64,000 nucleotides of DNA from assembly GCF_012849055.1 (NCBI RefSeq), contig NZ_CP051677.1:930001-994000 (forward strand), written 5' to 3'. Shown piece after piece: positions 42,720 to 52,964 of the stretch. The stretch is from Spirosoma rhododendri (lineage in GTDB: Bacteria; Bacteroidota; Bacteroidia; Cytophagales; Spirosomataceae). How positions within the stretch are numbered: position 1 is the stretch's first letter; every line of letters begins with the position of its first letter. The notes beneath the pieces were generated by a model. The model saw only the letters and a list, made by a program, of their open reading frames with translations, was not told where the DNA came from and did no database searches. Both the position numbers and the translations under genes were made by a program.

Positions 42720-42756
42720 AAAAAGGCCCAACTATCGTTAGTTGAGCCTTTTTTCG
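42720..42756. terminator. Bidirectional terminator
   Basis: AAAAAGGCCCAACTA with TAGTTGAGCCTTTTT (15 positions, one G-U), loop TCGT, T-tracts on both strands. It lies upstream of the 42235 gene and downstream of uvrA on the minus strand, so it mainly ends uvrA. Confidence 0.8.
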
Positions 42757-42761
42757 AATCA

Positions 42762-42850
42762 TTTGTCATTCCGACGACAGGAGGAACCTTCGTCACTGTC
42801 TGGTACTTTTCACAGGTAACGAAGATTCCTCCTGTCGTCGGAATGACAAA
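42762..42850. repeat. TTTGTCATTCCGACG inverted repeat family, copy 1
   Basis: 32-bp arms (42762-42793 and 42819-42850), almost perfectly complementary, with outer TTTGTCATTCCGACG and inner CTTCGT/ACGAAG. Copy 2 is at 53805-53921. Confidence 0.85.
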
Positions 42851-42868
42851 ACTATGCCGTGTAACTTG

Positions 42869-45727
42869 TCAACCAGCCATCTCCAGTTTCAGGAACTTGC
42901 CAGTATAGCTGCCTTTCGCTTCAGCGACTTTTTCGGGCGTGCCTTCGGCGATGATCTGACCACCTTTGTTGCCGCCTTCCGGCCCCAGGTCGATAACGTG
43001 ATCGGATACTTTGATGACATCCAGATTGTGTTCGATAATCAGCACGGTGTTGCCCTTGTCGGCGAGCTTGTTCAGCACGTCGAGCAGGTGAGCAATGTCC
43101 TGAAAGTGCAGGCCGGTGGTTGGTTCGTCGAGGATGTACAGCGTTTTACCAGTGTCTTTCTTCGACAGTTCCTCGGCCAGTTTTACCCGCTGGGCTTCGC
43201 CACCCGACAGCGTTGTCGCGTGTTGCCCCAACGTGATATACCCCAGCCCCACGTCATTCAGCGTCGTTACTTTTCGCAGAATTTTGGGTTGACTCGCGAA
43301 GAATTCCAGCCCCTGCTCAACGGTCATGTCGAGTACATCGGCAATGGACTTGCCCTTGAAGCGCACTTCCAGCGTTTCGCGGTTAAAGCGTTTACCTTTG
43401 CAGGTTTCGCACAGCACGTGAACATCGGGCAGAAACTCCATCTCGACCTTTTTCATACCCGCGCCTTCGCAATCTTCGCAGCGGCCACCCTTCACGTTGA
43501 ACGAGAACCGACCGGGTTTATATCCGCGAATTTTGGCTTCGGGCAATTCGGCGAACAACGTGCGAATCTCGGAGAACATACCCGTGTAGGTGGCCGGATT
43601 TGAGCGGGGCGTCCGACCAATCGGCGACTGATCGACCTCGATTACTTTGTCCAGGTGCTCTAGTCCGTCGACGGTTTTGAACGCAAGCGGCTCCCGCTTC
43701 GACTTATAAAAATGCCGGTTCAGAATTGGGAACAGCGTCTCGTGAATCAACGACGATTTACCACTACCCGAAACGCCCGTGATGCTGATCATCCGGCCAA
43801 GCGGCAGTTTCAGTGTCACGTTTTTCAGGTTGTGACCCGTCGCGTTTTTGATGAGCAAAAACTTACCGTTACCCTTGCGTCGTTCGGCCGGTACGGCAAT
43901 CGCCCGGCGACCGCTCAGGTAGTCGGCGGTGGTGCTGCCGTTCTGAATAAACTCATCGGGTGTACCGATACCGACAACCTGCCCGCCATGCCGACCCGCG
44001 CCGGGGCCAATGTCGAGGATAAAGTCGGACTCAAGCATCATGTCTTTGTCGTGCTCCACGACCAACACCGTGTTGCCCAGATCGCGCAGGTTTTTTAGCG
44101 AATCGATCAGTTTCACGTTGTCGCGCTGATGCAGACCGATGCTCGGTTCGTCCATGATGTACAACACCCCGACGAGTTGCGTACCGATCTGCGTGGCCAG
44201 CCGTATCCGCTGCGCTTCCCCACCCGACAACGTCCGTAACGAGCGGTCGAGCGTCAGATAATCCAGCCCGATGTCGACCAGAAAGCCGATGCGCTTACGG
44301 ATTTCTTTCAGGATTTCCTTACCGATCACGTTCTGCCGGTCGGTCAGGCGAGTTTCCACGCCATCGAACCAGGCGGTCAGTTCCGAAATGTCCATGCGGG
44401 CCAGTTCCGATATGTTCTTCTTGTCGATCTTGAAGAACAGCGACTCTTTTTTCAGCCGGGCACCGTGGCACTCCGGGCAGGTCTTGACGACCATGAAGTC
44501 TTTAATCCACTCCTGAATTTTGTCGGTGGAGTTCTCCTGCTGCCGCTTCAGAAAGTTGACAATCCCCTCGAACTTGAAACTGAAGTGGTCTGCTTCGTAC
44601 TGCTTCTTCGATGGGTCGACCACGTCCGCTTCCGTACCGTACATCAGCGCATACAGCAAATCATCGGGATACTTGCTGACGGGCGTACTCAGACTCAGTT
44701 TGTATTTTTTCAGAATTGCTTCGATCTCCTTGAAAATCCACAGCTCGCGGTATTCACCCAGCGGTGCAATAGCACCCCGGCTTACACTCAGCGACTTATC
44801 AGGAATAACCGAATCTTCTGTGATTTCTTCGATCACACCCAGCCCGTTACAGACCGGACAGGCTCCATAGGGCGAGTTGAACGAGAACGAGTTTGGTGAC
44901 GGTTCGTCGTAGCTGATGCCCGACTCGGGGTCCATCAGATTCTGCGAGAAATACACCAATTGACCATCCCCGTCGAGCATCTGCATCGCGCCTTTGCCCT
45001 GCTTCAGCGCCGTCTGCACCGACTGACTCAACCGGTAGCGGTCGTCAGCTTTGGGCACGATGCGGTCGATAACAATTTCGATATCGTGGATTTTGTACCG
45101 GTCGAACTGCATCTTCGGCACGATGTCCTGCACCACCCCGTCGACGCGCACTTTGGTGTAGCCCATCTTGGCGATCTGCACGAACAGTTCGCGGTAATGC
45201 CCCTTACGTCCTTTGATGACCGGTGCCAGCAGCGTCAGCTTCTGCCCGTTGTACTGCTCCAGAATCGTATCGATGATCTGATCCTGCGACTGCCGCTCCA
45301 TCTTCCGGCCGGTTATATACGAGAACGCTTCCCCGGCGCGGGCGTAGAGCAATCGCAGAAAGTCGTAAATCTCGGTCGTGGTGCCGACCGTGGAGCGGGG
45401 GTTTTTCGAGGTCGTCTTCTGCTCGATCGAAATCACCGGACTCAGGCCGTTGATCTTGTCGACGTCAGGCCGTTCCATATCACCGATAAACGAGCGGGCA
45501 TAAGCCGAGAAGCTCTCCATGTACCGGCGTTGGCCTTCGGCATAAATAGTATCGAACGCCAGCGATGATTTGCCGCTACCGCTGATGCCCGTCACGACCA
45601 CCAGCTTGTTGCGGGGAATCGTGACGTCAATGTTCTTTAAGTTGTGTTCGCGAGCCCCCAGCACTTCGATTTGCTCGTAGCCGGTCAGGTCAATATCGTT
45701 CAGTTGAGTCGTTTCTTCGGTCGTCAC
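42869..45727 (-). CDS. uvrA: Excinuclease ABC subunit A
   Basis: 952 residues, full length. Two ABC ATPase halves with Walker [15 protein letters not shown] and [14 protein letters not shown], and signatures [14 protein letters not shown] and [15 protein letters not shown]. Zinc-binding CxxC pairs occur in [17 protein letters not shown] and CEDCEGAG...CETCKGKRF. It recognises bulky DNA lesions with UvrB for nucleotide excision repair. Single gene. Confidence 0.97.
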   Translation of the reverse strand: MTTEETTQLNDIDLTGYEQIEVLGAREHNLKNIDVTIPRNKLVVVTGISGSGKSSLAFDTIYAEGQRRYMESFSAYARSFIGDMERPDVDKINGLSPVISIEQKTTSKNPRSTVGTTTEIYDFLRLLYARAGEAFSYITGRKMERQSQDQIIDTILEQYNGQKLTLLAPVIKGRKGHYRELFVQIAKMGYTKVRVDGVVQDIVPKMQFDRYKIHDIEIVIDRIVPKADDRYRLSQSVQTALKQGKGAMQMLDGDGQLVYFSQNLMDPESGISYDEPSPNSFSFNSPYGACPVCNGLGVIEEITEDSVIPDKSLSVSRGAIAPLGEYRELWIFKEIEAILKKYKLSLSTPVSKYPDDLLYALMYGTEADVVDPSKKQYEADHFSFKFEGIVNFLKRQQENSTDKIQEWIKDFMVVKTCPECHGARLKKESLFFKIDKKNISELARMDISELTAWFDGVETRLTDRQNVIGKEILKEIRKRIGFLVDIGLDYLTLDRSLRTLSGGEAQRIRLATQIGTQLVGVLYIMDEPSIGLHQRDNVKLIDSLKNLRDLGNTVLVVEHDKDMMLESDFILDIGPGAGRHGGQVVGIGTPDEFIQNGSTTADYLSGRRAIAVPAERRKGNGKFLLIKNATGHNLKNVTLKLPLGRMISITGVSGSGKSSLIHETLFPILNRHFYKSKREPLAFKTVDGLEHLDKVIEVDQSPIGRTPRSNPATYTGMFSEIRTLFAELPEAKIRGYKPGRFSFNVKGGRCEDCEGAGMKKVEMEFLPDVHVLCETCKGKRFNRETLEVRFKGKSIADVLDMTVEQGLEFFASQPKILRKVTTLNDVGLGYITLGQHATTLSGGEAQRVKLAEELSKKDTGKTLYILDEPTTGLHFQDIAHLLDVLNKLADKGNTVLIIEHNLDVIKVSDHVIDLGPEGGNKGGQIIAEGTPEKVAEAKGSYTGKFLKLEMAG

Positions 45728-45847
45728 GCTTGGGGTTGGCTTATTCTAAAAAACAACGTAAACGGACACCGCGTAGTTTCCTCAGACCCAACCGGATTTA
45801 GGGGGCGATAGTAGTTAATTCAGAACCGCGACTCACTTTAATAAGCT

Positions 45848-46159
45848 ATGCGTCATCTGCTCTATCTCACCACTTTTCTACTCGGCTTCACTGATCCATC
45901 ATCGGCCAACATAGCCGTTACCAACCCGGTCCACATAGTTGCTCACCGGCCTTCTCCCCGGCACATTCGGCATCGCAGTACGCGCACAAGTGCTTACCAC
46001 TATTACCGAAACAGCGCAGGTAGTCGGGTCCAGTCGCCAACCTTCTATTCAGTTCCCCCGGCGGGCGCAACGGCCGAATGTCGCGACGGTTCGTACAGTT
46101 TCAGTCAGTCGCACCGGGGCACCTGCTCGCGTCATGGCGGGGTAAAACGGTGGCTATGA
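45848..46159 (+). CDS. DUF3761-domain secreted protein
   Basis: 103 residues with signal peptide 1-20. The C-terminus ATAECRDGSYSFSQSHRGTCSRHGGVKRWL matches DUF3761, a short domain with two Cys and a GTCSxHGGV motif. The middle is His/Arg/Ser-rich and not conserved. Function unknown. It opens a small accessory stretch (45848-47628) with a toxin-antitoxin pair and a nuclease. Confidence 0.78.
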   Translation: MRHLLYLTTFLLGFTDPSSANIAVTNPVHIVAHRPSPRHIRHRSTRTSAYHYYRNSAGSRVQSPTFYSVPPAGATAECRDGSYSFSQSHRGTCSRHGGVKRWL

Positions 46160-46218
46160 AACGGCATTATTTCCCGGTACAATTTGTTTAGCTTTACTAG
46201 CTGTAAACCACAACCGCC

Positions 46219-46425
46219 ATGCTGACCACAGTACAAGGGACTTACCAAAACGGCCAAATCATTCTCCACGAAACCCCACCTGTTCAGGAACAGACCGAAG
46301 TGATTGTTACATTCCTGACAAACGAGAAAAAAAATGCTACCCGGCGGGGTGGTAGTATGCGTGGAGAAGTCTGGATGTCAGATGACTTCAATGCTCCTGT
46401 AGACGATTTGAGCGACTACATGTGA
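46219..46425 (+). CDS. Antitoxin-like protein (DUF104/DUF2281 type)
   Basis: 68 residues. The N-terminal MLTTVQGTYQNGQIILHETPP and VIVTFL strands match the AF2212/DUF104-like antitoxin pattern. The C-terminus (SMRGEVWMSDDFNAPVDDLSDYM) resembles tails that block PIN toxins. The stop codon overlaps the toxin start by one base (TGATG), a usual toxin-antitoxin arrangement. Confidence 0.8.
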   Translation: MLTTVQGTYQNGQIILHETPPVQEQTEVIVTFLTNEKKNATRRGGSMRGEVWMSDDFNAPVDDLSDYM

Positions 46426-46823
46426 TGCGTGTATTAATTGACACACAAATACTGATTTGGTTCTTCGAAGGAAATAAATCGCTCCCTGCCAACATACAGA
46501 GTCTAATTACCAATGCCGACAACGAGGTATGCGTAAGCCAAATCAGTCTGTTTGAGATAGCCATAAAGCTGAAGATCGGTGGCCGTCTGACGCTTAAAAG
46601 AGGACTGGATGGGTTGATTCAGGACTGCCGCAGCGAAGCCATACATGTACTATCAATTACCGACAATCATCTTCTGGCTTACGAAAAAATTCCTTTCTTT
46701 GACGACCACCGCGACCCGTTCGACCGGCTGATTCTGGCAACGGCACTAGCCGAGCAAATGCCAGTTGTTTCGGCCGACGAGAAGTTCACGCGCTACCGGG
46801 ATGTAGTGGAACTGATCTGGTAA
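46425..46823 (+). CDS. PIN-domain ribonuclease toxin (VapC-like)
   Basis: 132 residues from the ATG at 46425; a GTG at 46422 would overlap the antitoxin stop. Acidic PIN residues: Asp6 (VLIDTQ), Glu44 (SLFEIAIK), Asp97/Asp100 (DPFDRLILATAL) and Asp118 (SADEKF). It belongs to the DTHxLLW-type PIN group that cleaves RNA, in known cases tRNA or rRNA. Its antitoxin is the gene immediately upstream. Confidence 0.9.
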   Translation: MRVLIDTQILIWFFEGNKSLPANIQSLITNADNEVCVSQISLFEIAIKLKIGGRLTLKRGLDGLIQDCRSEAIHVLSITDNHLLAYEKIPFFDDHRDPFDRLILATALAEQMPVVSADEKFTRYRDVVELIW

Positions 46824-46854
46824 GCCTCCCCTGACAAAAGCGTTATTTTCGTGC

Positions 46855-47628
46855 ATGACAAAATCGCCCAACTGGACACGCGAAGAATTGATCCTGGCCT
46901 TTAATCTATATCTGAAATTGGATTTCGGAAAAATGCATAAAGGCAATCCCGAAGTAATAAAATTAGCTGGCATTTTAGGACGTCGAACGCCTGACTCTGT
47001 TGCAATGCGGCTCACCAACTTCGCTAGTGTCGATCCTTATCATCAGAAACGTGGTGTCAAAGGAATGACTGGAGGATATAATCAAGTCAAACCGATATGG
47101 AATGAGTTCAATAGCAATCGAGAAAATCTAGTATACGAAAGCGAACAGATTTTAGCCAATTACAAAAACGAAACAATTGAAGAAGCTTACTCAGAATTAA
47201 CGTTTGACCTAACCGGATTGAAAGGGGAAGTCAAAGACAGGATTGTCAAAGTTCGTATCAATCAAAGTGTTTTCAGGCAAATGATTCTGAAAACGTATGA
47301 GAACCGGTGTGCTGTTTCCGGCATTGACATACCAGAGTTGTTAGTTGCAGGGCATATAATGCCGTGGTCAGTGAGTGAACAGGAGCGATTAAATCCCGAA
47401 AACGGAATCTGCCTTTCAAACCTGTATGACAGAGCGTACGAAAAGGGATTGATATGCATCGATACAGATCATAGAATACTCATTTCCAAACAGTTGAAAG
47501 AGAAAAAGAATAAGGATTACTATATCCGCTTTTTTGAGAAATTTGAAAATCAAGCCATCACGATTCCAAAATCGTATCAACCAAGAAAAGAGTTTTTAGA
47601 ATACAGGCTTGAGCGTTTCGAGAAGTAA
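46855..47628 (+). CDS. HNH endonuclease (PF13391-like), AT-rich and probably acquired
   Basis: 257 residues. The C-terminal HNH_2-type motif is CAVSGIDIPELLVAGHIMPWS, then NPENGICLSNLYDRAYEKG, with the catalytic His in AGHIMPW. The N-terminal half has a helical NWTREELILAFNLYLKL start seen in stand-alone restriction-like HNH proteins and may recognise DNA. No methyltransferase is adjacent. The gene is visibly AT-richer than the surroundings. It could be a modification-dependent restriction enzyme or another defence nuclease. Bases 47629-47729 are AT-rich with no gene. Confidence 0.85.
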   Translation: MTKSPNWTREELILAFNLYLKLDFGKMHKGNPEVIKLAGILGRRTPDSVAMRLTNFASVDPYHQKRGVKGMTGGYNQVKPIWNEFNSNRENLVYESEQILANYKNETIEEAYSELTFDLTGLKGEVKDRIVKVRINQSVFRQMILKTYENRCAVSGIDIPELLVAGHIMPWSVSEQERLNPENGICLSNLYDRAYEKGLICIDTDHRILISKQLKEKKNKDYYIRFFEKFENQAITIPKSYQPRKEFLEYRLERFEK

Positions 47629-47729
47629 AAAATATATTCTATTCCAATTTATAGACAGAAAAGCGATATGAGTTCACAAGCAAATAAGCTTTCTGATTCG
47701 CCGTGATTTCACGCACATCTCATAATCCC

Positions 47730-49511
47730 TTACACCTCCTCGGTCTGTAACTGCTTCTCGTACAGCTCGCGGAAGGCACCGTTGCGGGCCATCAATTCGG
47801 CCTGCGTACCTTCTTCAACAATAGTGCCCTCATCGAGCATGATGATGTAGTCGGCGAGTTTGGCGGACGATACACGGTGCGAAATGATAACCGACGTACG
47901 GTCGGCCATGATCCGGCGCAGGTTGTTCAGGATGATATTTTCTGTGTTCGTGTCAACCGCTGATAGACAGTCGTCCAGAATCAGGATGCGCGGGTCGCGG
48001 GCGATGGCACGGGCGATACTCAACCGCTGCTTCTGTCCACCCGACAGCGTAACGCCCCGCTCACCCACGGCCGTATCGAAGCCTTCGGGGAAATCGATCA
48101 CGTTCTGGTACAAGTCGGCGTCGCGAACGGCCTGCTCGACACGCGCCTGCGGCAGGTCGGGTCGGCCAAAGCGAACGTTGTTGCTGATTGTTTCCGAGAA
48201 CAGAAAAACATCCTGCGGCACGTAGCCCATCTGACTCCGCAACGAGGTCAGGTTGTAATCAACGATGGGCGTGTTATCGATGCGGATCTCGCCCGACGAT
48301 ACATCGTACATCCGGGTGAGCAGGTTGGCGAGGGTAGTCTTTCCTGAACCTGTTGTACCAAGAATGGCGACGGTTTCGCCCGCCTTCACATGCATCGAGA
48401 AGTTGTGCAGGGCGACGATACCCGAATCAGGATATACAAACCGGACGTTACGAAAGTCAATCTCGCCCTGAATTGACCGGTTGATATCCTTCTTCGATAC
48501 GATGTTGGTCTTGATATTAAGAAACTCGTTGATTCGAGCCTGCGACGCGGCTGCCCGTTGCGTCTGACTTGTCGTCCAGCCCAGAGCCATGACGGGCCAG
48601 GTCAGCATGTTGACGTACAGGATGAACTCGGTGATGTTACCCGGCGTCAGTCGACCGGCGATGATTTCCTGACCACCGATATACACGACGAGGATATTAC
48701 TCAGCCCAACCAGAATGGCCACGATGGGGAAGAACAACGAATCGACTTTTGTCAGACTCAGTGATTTAGCCCGGTACGTGTCGCTCTCGACTTCAAAACG
48801 CGCGGCTGATTGTTGTTCCTGAACGAAGGCTTTCAGCACCCGAATCCCCGAAAACGCTTCCTGCACATAAGTCGACATCTTCGACAGGCTCGCCTGAATT
48901 TCCTCCGACTTACGGATGATGATGTTATTGACCAGATAAATCAGCACTGACAGAATCGGCAACGGCAACAGCACGTAGGCCGATAGCCGGGCGTTGATGC
49001 TGACCATGTACGTAATGACCAGGATAAACAGCACGATCAGGTTGACACCGTACATGATACTCGGCCCGACGTACATCCGCACTTTACTGACGTCTTCCGA
49101 GATACGCGCCATCAGGTCGCCGGTGTTGTGCTGCCGGTAGAAACTCAGCGGCAGGGTCTGGTAGTGATCGTAAATCTCGTTTTTGAGGTCGTATTCGATG
49201 TGCCGCGACATCACGATCAGCGTCTGCCGGACGAGGAACAGGAAAAAACCTTTCAGCAGGGCCAATGCCAGCGTACCCCCGGCAAACAGCAGCAGGCTAA
49301 ATGCGAAAATGCTGTACAGTGCCGGTTGCAGCGTCGAGCCGTCGTAGAGATGGTAGGTGTCGAGTGTTTCGCGCACCAGGTCGAGGGCGTACCGAACGAG
49401 TTGGGCAGGGAAGATACCGAATAGGTTGGAAATGGCCGTAAAGACCGTACCCCAGATCAGGTACCATTTATACTTAACGAGGTATTTGTTGAGGTAGGAA
49501 AGTGCTTTCAC
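47730..49511 (-). CDS. ABC exporter, fused permease-ATPase (MsbA/MdlB-like)
   Basis: 593 residues. Six membrane helices in an ABC_membrane domain (about 1-310). The ATPase follows with Walker A GTTGSGKTT, Q-loop region MGYVPQDVFLFSET, signature LSGGQKQRLSIARA, Walker B ILILDDCLSAVD and H-loop IISHRVSSAK. It works as a homodimer or heterodimer to export lipids, drugs or peptides. Substrate unknown. It is divergent from nusB. Confidence 0.93.
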   Translation of the reverse strand: MKALSYLNKYLVKYKWYLIWGTVFTAISNLFGIFPAQLVRYALDLVRETLDTYHLYDGSTLQPALYSIFAFSLLLFAGGTLALALLKGFFLFLVRQTLIVMSRHIEYDLKNEIYDHYQTLPLSFYRQHNTGDLMARISEDVSKVRMYVGPSIMYGVNLIVLFILVITYMVSINARLSAYVLLPLPILSVLIYLVNNIIIRKSEEIQASLSKMSTYVQEAFSGIRVLKAFVQEQQSAARFEVESDTYRAKSLSLTKVDSLFFPIVAILVGLSNILVVYIGGQEIIAGRLTPGNITEFILYVNMLTWPVMALGWTTSQTQRAAASQARINEFLNIKTNIVSKKDINRSIQGEIDFRNVRFVYPDSGIVALHNFSMHVKAGETVAILGTTGSGKTTLANLLTRMYDVSSGEIRIDNTPIVDYNLTSLRSQMGYVPQDVFLFSETISNNVRFGRPDLPQARVEQAVRDADLYQNVIDFPEGFDTAVGERGVTLSGGQKQRLSIARAIARDPRILILDDCLSAVDTNTENIILNNLRRIMADRTSVIISHRVSSAKLADYIIMLDEGTIVEEGTQAELMARNGAFRELYEKQLQTEEV

Positions 49512-49574
49512 AGGGAACCGGTTCGCGTCAGATTTTTAACCCCGCCCCCCCGCGAAAAGTTGCAGATAAGGGTG

Positions 49575-49753
49575 TGGACAGGATTACAGCCGAGCCGCCG
49601 GGCGGATGAGCAGGATTTTTTGTATCCGATCGCTGGATTGACGCTAAAATGATTCCTCTTTCTTCATCTGCTGACGGTAGTAACAATACTGGTAGTACGT
49701 GAGCTAGCCCTCTACTAGCGACTAAAATCCGGTTAATCCTGTAATTCTGTCCA
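49575..49753. repeat. Degenerate inverted repeat in the ABC exporter/nusB gap
   Basis: TGGACAGGATTACAG (49575-49589) faces CTGTAATTCTGTCCA (49739-49753), one mismatch. Inner AGGATTTT and AAAATCC motifs also oppose. It looks like an eroded dispersed repeat. No gene is seen in 49512-49823. Confidence 0.55.
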
Positions 49754-49761
49754 TAAATCCG

Positions 49762-49769
49762 TAAATTTG
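49762..49769 (+). promoter_or_regulatory. -7 box for the nusB cluster
   Basis: TAAATTTG is an exact TAnnTTTG match, 55 bp before the nusB ATG. The -33 TTG is not clear. Confidence 0.5.
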
Positions 49770-49823
49770 CGGTTCTATACAGCTCGTTCTTTACTTTATC
49801 GGTGCTTAATCACTTCTGGCGGT

Positions 49824-50993
49824 ATGCTTAATCGGCGACTACTCCGAATCAAGGTCATGCAGGCGTTGTACGCGCTTCGGCAGGCCGAATTTTCCAATCA
49901 GCAATTGGCCCACGACGGTATTGCTGACTTGTTTCAACCCGACCTCAACTCGATGCTGCCGCAGGATAAGCGGCAACTCGAAGGAAATCGCCAGTTGGCT
50001 GCGCTCCTCTTTGACGAAGCGATTAAGACCAATCAGCCCGCGCAGGACGACGACGCGCCCAAAGCCGTGCTGAAAGCCGCCAACGACGGCCTTGTTTTCT
50101 ACCGAATCCGTACCCAGAAAGACCGCCAGCACCTCGCCCAGCTGATGATCCGGCAGGTAAACGGCATCTACGACGACTACCTCCGCGTGATGACGCTGCT
50201 CGTCGCGCTTGGACAAGCTGCCCGCACCGACCGCGACCGTCGGTACCGCGACGTCGACGAAGCACCGTTCCCATTTGAATCCGATTTCAGCGAAAATACC
50301 GTCGTGCAGGCACTGACGGCCCATCAGCCGTTGCAGGACGAAGCCATTCGGCACAGTATTTCCTGGACCGACGACATGGGCTTCGTCCGGAAAGCACTGA
50401 AAGAAGTGCTGAAGAACGACGAAACGTACCGGGCGTATTGCGAGCAGCGCACCCACACCGCTGATGAAGATCAGGCACTGGTACAGTATGTGTTGCGGAC
50501 GCTGGTTTTCAAACACGAAATCATCCGCGATCACCTGGCCGAAATCGACCTGAGCTGGGCCGAAAACAGCGAAGTTGTACGGGGACTGGCCATTCGAACG
50601 CTGAAATCAGTACAAAGCGTGGCGGGTTTGCAGCTCGAACCGCTCACCGACGACTGGGAGGAAGACGAACTGTTTCTGAACACGCTGTATGAGCAATCGC
50701 TTAAAAACGATGCCGATTACGAGCAGTTGCTGGCCGAACAATTGAAGAACTGGGACGTTGAACGGGTAGCTATCCTCGACCGGATCATTCTGAAACTGGC
50801 TGTTTGCGAACTGCTTAGTTTTCCGAACATTCCCGTCAAGGTCACGATCAACGAATATATCGAATTGGCCAAAGCGTACAGTACGCCCAAAAGCGGTAAG
50901 TTTGTCAACGGAATACTGGATAATCTGTCCGAAAAACTCATGGCGTCGGGTCGCCTGCGCAAGAGTGGCCGGGGATTACTGGATAATAAATAG
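49824..50993 (+). CDS. nusB: Transcription antitermination factor NusB, long Bacteroidota form
   Basis: 389 residues from the ATG at 49824. A start at 49767 adds 19 residues with no family match. The N-terminus LNRRLLRIKVMQALYALRQ is NusB-like and the C-terminal third carries the NusB fold (RVAILDRIILKLAVCELLSFPNIPVKVTINEYIELAKAYSTPKSGKFVNGILDNL). The middle is a long insertion typical of this phylum. It binds boxA RNA with NusE. First gene of the nusB-ytxH-DUF1573-yajC-ybbR-coaE cluster. Confidence 0.92.
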   Translation: MLNRRLLRIKVMQALYALRQAEFSNQQLAHDGIADLFQPDLNSMLPQDKRQLEGNRQLAALLFDEAIKTNQPAQDDDAPKAVLKAANDGLVFYRIRTQKDRQHLAQLMIRQVNGIYDDYLRVMTLLVALGQAARTDRDRRYRDVDEAPFPFESDFSENTVVQALTAHQPLQDEAIRHSISWTDDMGFVRKALKEVLKNDETYRAYCEQRTHTADEDQALVQYVLRTLVFKHEIIRDHLAEIDLSWAENSEVVRGLAIRTLKSVQSVAGLQLEPLTDDWEEDELFLNTLYEQSLKNDADYEQLLAEQLKNWDVERVAILDRIILKLAVCELLSFPNIPVKVTINEYIELAKAYSTPKSGKFVNGILDNLSEKLMASGRLRKSGRGLLDNK

Positions 50994-51087
50994 ATTGTTA
51001 TTTCTGCTGGTTGGGCGTGTCAGTTTGGGGTAGGCCGTTCGTTTATCCTACACTACAGCGCGGATCAACCGCCTAAATTCTTGACCA

Positions 51088-51390
51088 ATGAACAAAGTAA
51101 GCCGCGACCTAACTTTTCTGCTCATCGGTGCCGCCACGGGTACGGCAATCGGCCTGCTCTATGCCCCCGACCGGGGGAAAGTAACCCGCGACCGGCTGTC
51201 GTACCGGCTGTCGAAATACCGGGAGCAGGTTGAATCAATGCTTGATGATCTGCTGCACGCCAGCGAACAACCGGACAACAACTCGCGGGATGAGGGCGAA
51301 CGCGTTGTAAACAATGCGCGCGAGAAAGCAGAGCAGCTGCTGGCCGACGTCGATCGGCTGATGGCACAAATCAAACAGCAGAACGCCTGA
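51088..51390 (+). CDS. YtxH-domain protein
   Basis: 100 residues. The N-terminal membrane segment is followed by LLYAPDRGKVTRDRL, the YtxH signature, and a charged coiled tail (AREKAEQLLADVDRLMAQIKQQ). Membrane-anchored small stress-type protein of unknown function. Second gene of the conserved cluster. Confidence 0.85.
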   Translation: MNKVSRDLTFLLIGAATGTAIGLLYAPDRGKVTRDRLSYRLSKYREQVESMLDDLLHASEQPDNNSRDEGERVVNNAREKAEQLLADVDRLMAQIKQQNA

Positions 51391-51395
51391 TCGAA

Positions 51396-51426
51396 CAGGA
51401 AGCCGGGTTAAGCGCCCGGCTTCCTG
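51396..51426. terminator. 12-bp hairpin between ytxH-like and DUF1573 genes
   Basis: CAGGAAGCCGGG/CCCGGCTTCCTG with a 7-base loop. There is no T-tract, so it may stabilise mRNA rather than stop transcription. Confidence 0.5.
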
Positions 51427-51450
51427 CCACTATACCACTGCCACTTACCA

Positions 51451-51894
51451 ATGCGCGTATCGAACTGGTTTTTCGTACTGGCTATTGCCGGTCTTGGGCT
51501 TAGCAGCTGCGATAACCGACAGCAGGCGAAGGAAGCACAAGCCAGCGTTTCGGCTAAAATGCCGAAAATCACCTTTGAGCAAAAAGGTGTTTACGACTTC
51601 GGCACCCTGACCGAAGGCGACACGGTCGAACATGCGTTTGCCTTTAAAAACACGGGTGAGTTTCCGCTGATTATCAATAACATCACGGCGTCGTGCGGCT
51701 GTACCACGCCCGAGTGGCCCCGCGAGCCGATAGCCCCCGGTGCCAGTTCAACGATTCGCGTTCGGTTCAACAGCCGGGGCAAAAGTGGCGAACAGAACAA
51801 AACGGTCACGATATTTGCCAACACCGAACCGTCGATGACCGACCTGCAATTCAAGGCTCTCGTCAACTCGAAGGAGGTTACGGCCAAAAACTAA
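51451..51894 (+). CDS. DUF1573 lipoprotein
   Basis: 147 residues. Lipobox LGLSSC with Cys20. The rest is a DUF1573 Ig-like domain: YDFGTLTEGDTVEHAFAFKNTGEFPLIINNITASCGCTTPEWP, then IAPGASSTIRVRFNSRGKSGEQNKTVTIFANT. The paired Cys in SCGCT are conserved. Function unknown; periplasmic, in the nusB-yajC cluster as in many Bacteroidota. Confidence 0.92.
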   Translation: MRVSNWFFVLAIAGLGLSSCDNRQQAKEAQASVSAKMPKITFEQKGVYDFGTLTEGDTVEHAFAFKNTGEFPLIINNITASCGCTTPEWPREPIAPGASSTIRVRFNSRGKSGEQNKTVTIFANTEPSMTDLQFKALVNSKEVTAKN

Positions 51895-51912
51895 TCCAGT
51901 CACCCATTTGCT

Positions 51913-52233
51913 ATGTACGCCTTATTACTACAACTGTCCGGAGGTAACTCGTCGATGCTGGCCAACATCCTGCTCTGGGGTGGTATCATCATCGTCTTTT
52001 ACTTTTTCATGATTCGCCCGCAACAGAAAAAGCAGAAGGACCAGAAGAGCTTTGTCGACAACCTCAAGAAAGGCGACAACGTCGTTACGATCGGCGGTCT
52101 GCACGGACGCATTGCCTCCGTCGACAGCACAACGGTACAGCTCGACGTTGATCGGGGGATGAAATTGACCTTCGAGAAGTCGTCGATTTCGCGTGAGGCC
52201 ACGGCCAAACCCGTCGAAGAAGAAAAGAAGTAG
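51913..52233 (+). CDS. yajC: Preprotein translocase accessory subunit YajC
   Basis: 106 residues. One membrane helix ([49 protein letters not shown] is the classic YajC core, including [10 protein letters not shown]). It associates with SecDF and the Sec translocon. Co-oriented with its neighbours, 18 bp after the DUF1573 gene. Confidence 0.95.
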   Translation: MYALLLQLSGGNSSMLANILLWGGIIIVFYFFMIRPQQKKQKDQKSFVDNLKKGDNVVTIGGLHGRIASVDSTTVQLDVDRGMKLTFEKSSISREATAKPVEEEKK

Positions 52234-52256
52234 GGCCGCGCTAGCCGATTTCGCTC

Positions 52257-52964
52257 TTGACAAATACACCCAACACGACGTCGTTTCAACCGACCAAAGC
52301 CTTGCTTTGCCTGCTGGCTGCTGCCTTGTTCTGGCTCCTGAATGCGCTGAACAAAACCGGCTACTCGCTCAACATCGATTACCCGATTCATTTCGTTTAC
52401 AACGATACGGCCTACGTCCCCGTAACACCGCTGCCCCGTACCGTACGCGTTAACGTGTCGGGCGACGGCTGGGGACTGTTACGCCATTCGTGGCTTCCCT
52501 TTCAGGTCGAGCCGGTCGATTACCCCGTGCAGGCTCCGCTGCGGGCGTCGGTTATCAACACCTCATCGCTGACGGCGGCCCTGGCCGAGCAGATCAAACG
52601 ACTGAAAGTCAACTACGTCGTAGCTGATACCGTCGACATCGCGTTCGACCGGCGTATTACAAAAACGATCCGGCTCCGGGCCGATAGTACAAGCATCAAT
52701 CTGGCCCCCGGTTATGCCGTGTCGAGCGTTATCAACGTGACCCCAGGCAGTGTAACCGTCACCGGTCCACAGCGGCTGGTACGTGGCCTGCCCGACACGC
52801 TCCAACTCAAAATTTCCCGCAAGCGTATCGCCGACAATTACGACGACGAGGTGCCGCTGACACAGTTTCGGCACCCTCAATTGCAGACGTCGGCCAACCG
52901 GGTGCTCATCAGCTTTGAAGTTGGTCAGTTGCTATCGCTTCCGGCTTCTTCTTCGGCTAACTAA
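52257..52964 (+). CDS. YbbR-like domain protein, TTG start
   Basis: 235 residues. N-terminal membrane helix (LLCLLAAALFWLLNALNK), then two YbbR-like beta domains with VRVNVSGDGWGLLR and SVINVTPGSVTVTGPQRLVRGL. Relatives include CdaR, which regulates c-di-AMP cyclase in Firmicutes. Whether that role holds here is unknown. The frame has no suitable ATG, so TTG at 52257 is chosen. It lies between yajC and coaE as in related genomes. Confidence 0.85.
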   Translation: MTNTPNTTSFQPTKALLCLLAAALFWLLNALNKTGYSLNIDYPIHFVYNDTAYVPVTPLPRTVRVNVSGDGWGLLRHSWLPFQVEPVDYPVQAPLRASVINTSSLTAALAEQIKRLKVNYVVADTVDIAFDRRITKTIRLRADSTSINLAPGYAVSSVINVTPGSVTVTGPQRLVRGLPDTLQLKISRKRIADNYDDEVPLTQFRHPQLQTSANRVLISFEVGQLLSLPASSSAN

